This document shows, one piece after another, positions 36,179 to 42,883 of a stretch of 64,000 nucleotides of DNA (the first letter of the stretch is position 1; every line of letters starts with the position of its first letter). A program made the position numbers and the translations under genes. This stretch comes from an uncultured Porphyromonadaceae bacterium (GTDB lineage: Bacteria > Bacteroidota > Bacteroidia > Bacteroidales > Muribaculaceae): NCBI GenBank assembly GCA_947175495.1, contig CAMWNB010000001.1, forward strand, positions 37,570 to 101,569, written 5' to 3'. The notes under the pieces were generated by a model, which did no database searches, was not told where the DNA came from, and worked only from the letters and a program-made list of their open reading frames with translations.

Positions 36179-38269
36179 ATGCCTACTCTTGACAGGGCAC
36201 AGCGGGCGGCCGTGGACCATTTCGGCTCGCGGGCATTGCTGCTGGCCGGCCCCGGCTGCGGCAAGACCCACATCCTGGCCGAGCGCGTGGCCGCAGCGCG
36301 CGAGCGCCACGGCGTGCGCTTCGCCGACATGCTTTGTCTCACCTTCACCAACCGCGCCGCACGCGCCATGCGCGACCGCATAGCCGCGCGCCTGGGCGAG
36401 CTGCCCGAAGGACTGTACGTAGGCAACATCCACCGCTTCTGCCTGCGGCTGCTGCGCGCGGGCGGCCTCATATCGGCCGACACTTCCATGCTCGACGAAG
36501 ATGATGCCGCCGGCTTCATCGACCGCTATGCCCACGGCGCCGGCGCCGGATGGAGGGCCGAAGTGCAGGCGCTCGCCACCGACCGCTACATGACGGCGCG
36601 CGGCTATCCCGCGCGGCTGCACCGCGCGCTGTGGTTCACCCCCGGGCCGCACCACCTGCGCTGTGTCGAGGCCTACGAGCGCTTCAAGCTCGACCACAAC
36701 CTCATGGACTTTGACGACTGTCTGCTATGGGCCTTCGACGCCTTGCGCGAGCGCCCCCGCGAGCTGCCGCGCTACAGCTGGGTGCAGGTCGACGAGGTGC
36801 AGGACCTCACGCCGCTGCAGATGGCCATAGTGAGCCTGCTTGCGCCCGCGCCCGACGCCACCGTGCTCTATCTTGGCGACGAGCAGCAGGCCATCTTCGA
36901 CTTCCTCGGCGCCGGAAGCCGGGTGCTGGAACGCGTCAAAGCCGACTGCGGCGGCCGCATCCTGCGTCTGCAGCGCAACTACCGCTCTACGGCCCGGCTC
37001 GTGGAGCTGTGCGACACCTTCGCCGTGGAGCAGCTGGGCATCGACCCCGGTTTCCTGCCCGACGTAGGCGCGGAACCTTCGCCCGCAGGCGAGTGTCTGA
37101 CGCTGTGGGAGACCGCTCCGGCCGCCCACAAGGACGTCGTGGCCGCGCTCGCAAGGCGCATGGCCGACGAACATCCCGACGAGACCACGGCCGTGCTGGT
37201 GCGCTCCAATGCCGAGCTTGCCGAGCTCTCGCGAGTGTTTGCGGCACACGGCATCCCGCACATGGCCGCGGGCCTGCGCGACGCCTTCCGCCGCGTGGCA
37301 TTCAAGACGGTGTGCGCCCACATGGCTGTGGCGCTCAGTCCGCTGCGCACGGCCGAATGGGCGCGCGTGCTCTTCGCCACGGGCACCGTGCGCCGCCTCG
37401 ACGATGCCACGGCTCTTGTGGCGGCAATGCGCGAGGCTGCCATGACCCCGGCCGACCTGCTGAGTGCCGACGGCCTTTCGGAGGTGCAACGTGCCGTGGC
37501 TGCCATCGATGCCGGACGCATCCTGCAGCCGGCGCAGCTCGGAAGGCTCGGGAGGCTGCTGTTCCCCCTGCGGCGCGCCGACGACCTCGCGGCAGTGTTC
37601 GGCGGCGATGCGGCCGCCATGCAGGCGAGCCTGGCTCCGGCCCTGCGCGCCGGCCTCGCCGCGCAGGAGCGCCTGGCCGAGGAGCGGGGTTTCGACAGCC
37701 TGCGCGCACGCCTGCACGCACGCTACGGCGCCCTGTGGACCCACACGCGCGACATGCTGGCGCGCACCGACATCGCGCCGGAAAACACGCTGCGGGCCGA
37801 GCTCGACCACACCTACCGCACCATGACACTGCAAGGCCACATCGAACCTCTGCCGCGCTGGCAGGCCATGCTCGACCTGCTCGCGGCCACTGTCACCGAC
37901 ACGGGCGCCACGCCCACGCTGCGCACGCAGCTCGCCGCCCACCTTCACGAACTCGGCTCGTTCAACGAAGCCGACCTCTACGACCGCGGCATGGCCGGCC
38001 GCGTGGCTATCATGACCGTCCACAAAGCCAAGGGCCTGGAGATGGACAATGTGATTGTGGCCAACGCCAACGCCTTCCACGGCTCGTCGCTCGACCGCGC
38101 CCGCATCTTCTATGTGGCGTTCTCGCGTGCCCGCAGGCGCCTGGCCGTGGTCTGCAGCTCCGCTCTCACCCCCGCTCTCGAATGCATCGAGCCGTTCCTG
38201 AAGGCTGTGCCGCCGTGGCAGGTCGCCGCGATGGCGGCCGACGAGCGCGGCCGCGGGTTTGGCGCATAG
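36179..38269 (+). CDS. UvrD/PcrA-type superfamily 1 DNA helicase
   Basis: The 696-residue ATP-dependent 3'-5' helicase has the ordered SF1A motifs. These are Q motif LDRAQRAAV, Walker A AGPGCGKT (23-30), motif Ia LCLTFTNRAARAMRDRI, GNIHRFCLRLL, Walker B VQVDEVQD, motif III YLGDEQQAIFDFLGA, motif IV LQRNYRST, motif V MTVHKAKGLEMDNVI and motif VI YVAFSRARRRLAV. Motif III has QQAIFDF instead of the common QSIYRF. It is probably a repair or replication helicase, but slightly divergent from housekeeping UvrD, which may be encoded elsewhere. Confidence 0.92.
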   Translation: MPTLDRAQRAAVDHFGSRALLLAGPGCGKTHILAERVAAARERHGVRFADMLCLTFTNRAARAMRDRIAARLGELPEGLYVGNIHRFCLRLLRAGGLISADTSMLDEDDAAGFIDRYAHGAGAGWRAEVQALATDRYMTARGYPARLHRALWFTPGPHHLRCVEAYERFKLDHNLMDFDDCLLWAFDALRERPRELPRYSWVQVDEVQDLTPLQMAIVSLLAPAPDATVLYLGDEQQAIFDFLGAGSRVLERVKADCGGRILRLQRNYRSTARLVELCDTFAVEQLGIDPGFLPDVGAEPSPAGECLTLWETAPAAHKDVVAALARRMADEHPDETTAVLVRSNAELAELSRVFAAHGIPHMAAGLRDAFRRVAFKTVCAHMAVALSPLRTAEWARVLFATGTVRRLDDATALVAAMREAAMTPADLLSADGLSEVQRAVAAIDAGRILQPAQLGRLGRLLFPLRRADDLAAVFGGDAAAMQASLAPALRAGLAAQERLAEERGFDSLRARLHARYGALWTHTRDMLARTDIAPENTLRAELDHTYRTMTLQGHIEPLPRWQAMLDLLAATVTDTGATPTLRTQLAAHLHELGSFNEADLYDRGMAGRVAIMTVHKAKGLEMDNVIVANANAFHGSSLDRARIFYVAFSRARRRLAVVCSSALTPALECIEPFLKAVPPWQVAAMAADERGRGFGA

Positions 38270-38281
38270 CCGAAAAATGTG

Positions 38282-38289
38282 TACTTTTG
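38282..38289 (+). promoter_or_regulatory. Promoter -7 box for queA
   Basis: TACTTTTG matches TAnnTTTG, starts 12 bases after the helicase stop and ends 5 bases before the queA ATG. The transcript should be leaderless or nearly so. Confidence 0.7.
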
Positions 38290-38294
38290 CACCC

Positions 38295-39503
38295 ATGAAT
38301 CCGCAGAAAATACATATCTCCGACTATAACTACCCCCTGCCCGACGAACTGATTGCCAAGCACCCCCTGGAACAGCGCGACGCGTGCCGCCTGCTGGTGC
38401 GCCGCCCCGACGGCACGGCCGACGACCGCGTGTTCAGCGAGCTGCCCTCGCTGCTACCTGCCGACACGCTGCTGGTCTACAACAACACGCGAGTGATAAA
38501 CGCGCGCCTGCGCATGCACAAGGACAGCGGTGCCCTCATCGAGATTTTCTGCCTCGAGCCCGTGGCGCCGGCCGACTACGCGCAGGCTTTCGCCTCGACG
38601 CAGAGCTGCGTGTGGAAGTGCTTCGTGGGCAACAGCAAAAAATGGAAGGAGGGATGCCTGTCGATGGCGCTCGACATCGACGGCGAGCACGCCGTGCTGA
38701 CAGCCGAGCGCGTGGCGCGCGACGGCAACAGCTCCGACATACGTTTTGCCTGGGACAATCCCCGCCTGACTTTCTCGGCCATAATAGCCCGGGTGGGCGA
38801 GCTGCCGATTCCTCCCTATCTCAACCGCCGCACCGAAGCGAGCGACCACAAGGACTATCAGACGGTGTACAGCCACATCGACGGTTCGGTGGCGGCCCCC
38901 ACGGCCGGCCTGCATTTCACCGGCCGTGTGCTCGACGACATTGCCGCGCGCGGCATTCCCCGCCTGGAAGTGACGCTCCATGTGGGCGCAGGCACGTTTC
39001 AGCCCGTGAAGAGCGAGGAGGTGGGCGACCACGCCATGCACGCCGAGTTCATCGCCGTGCCGCGCGACGTGATAGCGCAGCTTGCAGCCACGGAGCGCCG
39101 GGTGATTGCCGTGGGCACCACGTCGGTGCGCACGCTCGAGAGCCTCTACCACATAGGCTGTCTGATGCTCGCGGGACAGTGGACCGGCGAGGTGCCGCAA
39201 TGGTACGCCTACGCCGAGGACCATCCCGACGTGTCAGTGCGCGATGCGCTCATGGCCATCGTGGACAGGCTGGATGCCGCCGGGGAGAGTACGCTGGTGG
39301 GTGCCACGCGCATAATCATCGCTCCCGGCTACCGCTACCGCATTGTCAAAGGCATGGTGACAAATTTCCATCAGCCGCAGTCGACGCTGCTTCTGCTCGT
39401 GTCGGCTCTCATCGGCGACGAGTGGCGCGCTCTCTACGACCACGCTCTCGCCGTGCCCTACCGTTTCCTCAGCTACGGCGACGCCTGCCTGCTGCTGAAA
39501 TGA
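38295..39503 (+). CDS. queA: S-adenosylmethionine:tRNA ribosyltransferase-isomerase
   Basis: The 402-residue enzyme transfers and isomerises the ribosyl part of SAM onto preQ1 in tRNA to make epoxyqueuosine. Family motifs are FSELPSLLPADTLLVYNNTRVINARL, PPYLNRR, YQTVYSHIDGSVAAPTAGLHFT, LEVTLHVGAGTFQPV, HAEF and NFHQPQSTLLLLVSALIG. The start at 38295 (MNPQKIH) is chosen because the promoter box sits right before it and the frame further upstream overlaps the helicase. The extra length compared with E. coli QueA (about 356) is an internal insertion around residues 90-140. Confidence 0.96.
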   Translation: MNPQKIHISDYNYPLPDELIAKHPLEQRDACRLLVRRPDGTADDRVFSELPSLLPADTLLVYNNTRVINARLRMHKDSGALIEIFCLEPVAPADYAQAFASTQSCVWKCFVGNSKKWKEGCLSMALDIDGEHAVLTAERVARDGNSSDIRFAWDNPRLTFSAIIARVGELPIPPYLNRRTEASDHKDYQTVYSHIDGSVAAPTAGLHFTGRVLDDIAARGIPRLEVTLHVGAGTFQPVKSEEVGDHAMHAEFIAVPRDVIAQLAATERRVIAVGTTSVRTLESLYHIGCLMLAGQWTGEVPQWYAYAEDHPDVSVRDALMAIVDRLDAAGESTLVGATRIIIAPGYRYRIVKGMVTNFHQPQSTLLLLVSALIGDEWRALYDHALAVPYRFLSYGDACLLLK

Positions 39504-39738
39504 GCCGATTTATGTCGGGCAGGTACAAAAAAAATTGATAGTCTCCCGACTACCAATCCAGTTAACCTTAAATCTATACCATGAAAACACCTTGCAAATT
39601 TAAGGTGTGCCTTTGATATGTGCAAATTTCAGTAGCAAAAATCAGCTTATTTAATATAAATTAAGACAATATCTGTTTTATTTTGGCTTTTGAAAGATTT
39701 TTTTGTCTTACGATGGTTGTTTTTGCAGTATTTGTGCT
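39504..39738. other. AT-rich intergenic stretch with a micro-ORF and inverted repeats
   Basis: No gene over 12 codons was found. A micro-ORF (39581-39616, MKTPCKFKVCL) lies in the context TTAAATCTATACC-ATG and is folded by CACCTT / AAGGTG. A second inverted repeat pairs TAAGACAA (near 39662) with TTGTCTTA (near 39703). The stretch may carry a small RNA or leader; this is speculative. Confidence 0.35.
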
Positions 39739-39746
39739 ATATTTGC
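39739..39746 (+). promoter_or_regulatory. Promoter -7 box for the 38-residue ORF
   Basis: TATATTTG fits TAnnTTTG exactly, with a TTG element 19 bases upstream (39717-39719), close to the -33 element position. It lies 39 bases before the ATG at 39786. Confidence 0.65.
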
Positions 39747-39785
39747 AGGCGAAGGCATATGCCGTATGACCCAATACCTTAAGAC

Positions 39786-39902
39786 ATGACAAGTTTTCTA
39801 TTCCCCGCTATTATTCTTATTGCTTGCATTGTGTTTGCCACACGCCCATGGAAATTGTTGAAAAACAATAATCGGGGGGGGGGTAATGTATTGACCGACT
39901 GA
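39786..39902 (+). CDS. 38-residue single-pass membrane peptide with a G10 tract
   Basis: The ORF begins MTSFLFPAIILIACIVFATR, a hydrophobic helix of about 18 residues, then WKLLKNNNRGGGNVLTD, a basic and polar tail. The GGG triplet of residues is encoded by ten consecutive G (39874-39883). Gain of one G would stop the frame at 33 residues and loss of one at 35, so slippage only alters the tail. A good promoter box before it and a strong terminator just after it support a real transcription unit. The function is unknown. Confidence 0.5.
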   Translation: MTSFLFPAIILIACIVFATRPWKLLKNNNRGGGNVLTD

Positions 39903-39922
39903 GTGTTGCGTATTACGCGACG

Positions 39923-39959
39923 CAACAAAGGCCCGACCGTCAAGGTCGGGCCTTTGTTG
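39923..39959. terminator. Strong bidirectional terminator hairpin
   Basis: A perfect 16-bp stem, CAACAAAGGCCCGACC / GGTCGGGCCTTTGTTG, has a 5-base loop. It separates the 38-residue ORF from the convergent GH31 gene ending at 39976. A smaller stem (TGTTGCG / CGCAACA) overlaps its left side at about 39904-39927. Confidence 0.85.
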
Positions 39960-39975
39960 TTGTCGGCGGTCTGCC

Positions 39976-42216
39976 TCAGGGGAGCTTGAGGAGGCCGGTG
40001 TGCAGAGCCGGTTTGGTGGTGGGAATGCGGGCGCCCTCGGGCACGAGTATGATGCACTCGAGGGGGCCGTCGGCCTTGATGCGGTGCCAGCCGGGGGCGT
40101 AGCGGCGGCCGGTCTGCCAGTCGCGCCAGGGGCGGGTGCCGGGCAGGTAGACGTTGCGCTCGAGGCTTTCGCTGAACAGAGGAGCCACAAGCATGCGCGA
40201 GCCGAACATGTACTGGTCCTCGATGTCCCACACGCCGGGGTCGTCGGGATATTCCACCAGCAGCGCGCGGAACATAGGCCAGCCGTTGGCCGCCGCCGTG
40301 CGGCTCTCCTCAAGGATGTAGGGCATGAGCGAGTATTTCAGCTCGGCGCAGCTGCGGAAATAGTCGGTGAAAGCGGGGTTGTCGTAGAGCCACGGCTCGG
40401 TGGGCGGCGCGCCGTGGGCGCGGCTGTGGGAGCTGAGGAAGCCCATGGGCAGCCAGCGGCGATAGAGACTTTCGGGGGTGGAGGTGACGAAGCCGCCGAT
40501 GTCGTGGCTCCAGAAGGTGAAGCCCGAGAGACCCAGCGAGAGGCCGGCGCGGATAGTGCCCTGCATGCCGGTGTTGGTGGTGGCGGCGTCGCCTCCCCAG
40601 TGCAGCGGATAGCGCTGGCTGCCGGCCCAGGCCGAGCGCGCCCAGATGATGTTCTCGCCGCTGACGGCGCGTGTGGCGTCGGCCACGGCCTTGTTGTAGC
40701 GCAGCGGATAGAGGTTGTGCTCGTACCAGCCGTTGCGGCCGTTGTGGTAGACGGCCTCGATGGGGGCCGCCTCGCCGAAGTCTACCTTGATGGCGCCCAC
40801 GCCCATTCCGATGAGGCGCTTGATTTTGTCCTGGTACCAGTCCACGGTGGCGGGATTGGTGAAGTCGAGCACGGCATCCTCGTAGGGCAGCGTGCCGCGG
40901 CCGTTGCGCACAGCCATGCCGCCGTCCACGAGTTCGCGGAAGTACTTGTTGCCGGGCACGAAGTAGGGCAGCTGCCACAGCGAGATGTGGAAGCCCTGGT
41001 CGCGCAGGTCGCTTATCATGCCCTGAGGGTCGGAGAAGCGCTCGGGCGAGAACTCGTAGTCGCACTGCCAGTCGACGTCGAACCAGCCTGTGTCGAAGTG
41101 GATGACGTCGGCCGGGATGCGCAGCTCGCGCAGCTTGGCAGCCACGTCGCGGCCTTCCTGTTCGGTGAAGTAGCTGATGCGGCTGATCCATGTGCCGAAG
41201 CTCCACAGCGGCGGCATGTCGGGGCGGCCGGTGAGGGCGGTGTATTCGCTGAGGATATCCTTGGGCTCGCCGAGGAAGATGAAGAAATCCATGTCTTCGT
41301 CGGCCATGAATATCTTGTTGGCGCCGATGTAGGAATGGCCCATGTCCATGGTGACCGGGGCGCCCGTGTGCATGAACATGCCGTAACCCAGGTTGCTGAA
41401 CCAGAAGGGAACCGGCTTGTACATGTCGCGTCCCTCGGGCCCCTGCGGGTCGGTGACGAACAGGTTGAGCTTCTGGCCGGCTTTGTTGAGGCCGGTGGGG
41501 CTTTCGCCGCAGCCGTAGATTTTTTCGCCCGGAGCGAGGGAGAACACGGGGTTGATGCTGCGCGAATTGTCGCTGCCGCGCTTTATGAAGCTGAACGGAG
41601 CCACTTTTATCTGCGTGCTGTCGTTGTCGGACCACGCGCGGGTGCGGGTGAGCTCACGGCCGTCGGCGTCCTTGAGCACGAGGCGCCAGGGCGACGGATG
41701 AATCTCGAGCGAGCCGCGGGCCGACGTGTAGACCACCGTGCCGTCGGCGCGTCGCGAGGCTGTCCACGAGCCCGGCTGCGCCTGCGGCTCGGCCACGAGC
41801 ATCACCTCGTCGTCGGCCGCCGGCGGCAGCACGTCGGAGGTGTGCACGCGCAGGCGCAGCGTGCGCTCGTTGATAGGAGTGACGCTGAATCCGAGGCGGG
41901 GGTCCTGCGGGTAGGCCGTGTTGGGGAAGTCGAGGCTCTGCAGGGGCTGGTGCAGGTAGGTGTTGGCGTTGAATGCCTGGCGTGGCTGCAGCTGCTGCCG
42001 CTTCCATTCGATGTGGCCCGTGCCCGTGGCCGTGTCGAAGTCGACGAGGCTGTCGGCAAAAAAGTAAGTGTTGCTGAAGTCGAGGAAGTCCTCGCTCATG
42101 TCCTTGGGCATGGACAGGAGGTAGCTGACGCCTCCGACTGTGCGGGTCTCGGCCGTGGCGGCCGGCGCGGCTGTTGCTGCGGCTGCGGCGAGGAGAGCGA
42201 TGTGAAGTGGTTTCAT
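39976..42216 (-). CDS. GH31 alpha-xylosidase, YicI-like
   Basis: The 746-residue secreted enzyme has a signal peptide (ALLAAAAATAAPAATAE) and the YicI-type GH31 plan: N-terminal beta-sandwich (YGCGESPTGLNKAG), TIM barrel with nucleophile Asp479 in IKVDFGEAAP and acid/base Asp543 in HWGGD, followed by GTIRAGLSLGLSGFTFWSHDIGGF. These segments match E. coli YicI alpha-xylosidase more closely than the PA14-type enzyme at 13614, so the two GH31 proteins are not recent duplicates. It lies alone, away from the xylose cluster. A hypothetical lipoprotein gene lies upstream on the same strand. Confidence 0.9.
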   Translation of the reverse strand: MKPLHIALLAAAAATAAPAATAETRTVGGVSYLLSMPKDMSEDFLDFSNTYFFADSLVDFDTATGTGHIEWKRQQLQPRQAFNANTYLHQPLQSLDFPNTAYPQDPRLGFSVTPINERTLRLRVHTSDVLPPAADDEVMLVAEPQAQPGSWTASRRADGTVVYTSARGSLEIHPSPWRLVLKDADGRELTRTRAWSDNDSTQIKVAPFSFIKRGSDNSRSINPVFSLAPGEKIYGCGESPTGLNKAGQKLNLFVTDPQGPEGRDMYKPVPFWFSNLGYGMFMHTGAPVTMDMGHSYIGANKIFMADEDMDFFIFLGEPKDILSEYTALTGRPDMPPLWSFGTWISRISYFTEQEGRDVAAKLRELRIPADVIHFDTGWFDVDWQCDYEFSPERFSDPQGMISDLRDQGFHISLWQLPYFVPGNKYFRELVDGGMAVRNGRGTLPYEDAVLDFTNPATVDWYQDKIKRLIGMGVGAIKVDFGEAAPIEAVYHNGRNGWYEHNLYPLRYNKAVADATRAVSGENIIWARSAWAGSQRYPLHWGGDAATTNTGMQGTIRAGLSLGLSGFTFWSHDIGGFVTSTPESLYRRWLPMGFLSSHSRAHGAPPTEPWLYDNPAFTDYFRSCAELKYSLMPYILEESRTAAANGWPMFRALLVEYPDDPGVWDIEDQYMFGSRMLVAPLFSESLERNVYLPGTRPWRDWQTGRRYAPGWHRIKADGPLECIILVPEGARIPTTKPALHTGLLKLP

Positions 42217-42267
42217 GGTATGGCAAGTGAATGATGGATTTTTCTGAGAATCAGACAGTGCGGCTGG

Positions 42268-42795
42268 TCATCGGCCGGCAGCGCGGATTTCGGCCACAAC
42301 GGCGGCGGTGTCGGCCGCAGCCTGTTGCGGGGTCATGGACAGGCGCATGAGCTCGGTGACGCGTGCGTCGGGGATGATGAGGCGCATGAGTTCAGCCGTG
42401 GACGGAGCCGTGGGCAGCGCGGCGTACTGTGCGTAGGTCATGCGGATGAAGGCTGTGTTGGGGCCGATGCCGCGGCGGTCGAGCAGCCAGCCGTCGGGCA
42501 GCTGCAGGGGCACGCTGGCGGCGCTGACATCGCTCGGGGCGGGGAAGCTCTGCACGGCTGTGCGGGCGTCGTTGAGGCTTATGGCCACGAAAGAGTCGAC
42601 GGGCACCGACGTGCGGTAGACGGTGGCGCGCGCCACCATCGCTGCCGTGGTGCCTGCGATGCGTTCGGGAGCCATGGCCGCAGGGGCGTCGGGAGCGGGC
42701 GGCGCCATTTCGGGACGCGCCGACGCGGCCGGCGATGAGCCGTGGCACGAAGCGAGCGTGGCGGCTGCTATGAGGGGGATGAGAAGTGTGCGCAT
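42268..42795 (-). CDS. Lipoprotein of unknown function
   Basis: The 175-residue product starts MRTLLIP; an upstream TTG two codons earlier is less likely. Lipobox LASC gives Cys17. An Ala/Pro-rich linker (about 20-50) leads to a domain with VYRTSVPVDSFVAISLNDARTAV and LPDGWLLDRRGIGPNTAFIRMTY. I do not recognise the family. It lies 51 bases before the YicI-like GH31 on the same strand and may be co-transcribed. Confidence 0.7.
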   Translation of the reverse strand: MRTLLIPLIAAATLASCHGSSPAASARPEMAPPAPDAPAAMAPERIAGTTAAMVARATVYRTSVPVDSFVAISLNDARTAVQSFPAPSDVSAASVPLQLPDGWLLDRRGIGPNTAFIRMTYAQYAALPTAPSTAELMRLIIPDARVTELMRLSMTPQQAAADTAAVVAEIRAAGR

Positions 42796-42820
42796 GTGCA
42801 AACTTTGTTTTATGCGACAA

Positions 42821-42851
42821 CGCCCCGGGGCGCTTGATAGTGCCCGGGGCG
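42821..42851 (-). terminator. Hairpin downstream of the C10 protease gene
   Basis: A perfect stem CGCCCCGGG / CCCGGGGCG (42821-42829 and 42843-42851) lies 33 bases past the protease stop codon. The following T content on the minus strand is low (TTGTCGC), so termination may be partial. Confidence 0.6.
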
Positions 42852-42883
42852 CTGTGCGAGTTTATGTGAATGTGTGAAGGATG

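Noticed and set aside
39798..40313. Minus-strand frames (150 and 171 codons) across the G10 tract and the end of the GH31 gene
   Set aside because: They pass through the strong terminator and overlap the GH31 3' end in other frames. Composition is Arg/Pro/Ser-rich, so they are shadows.
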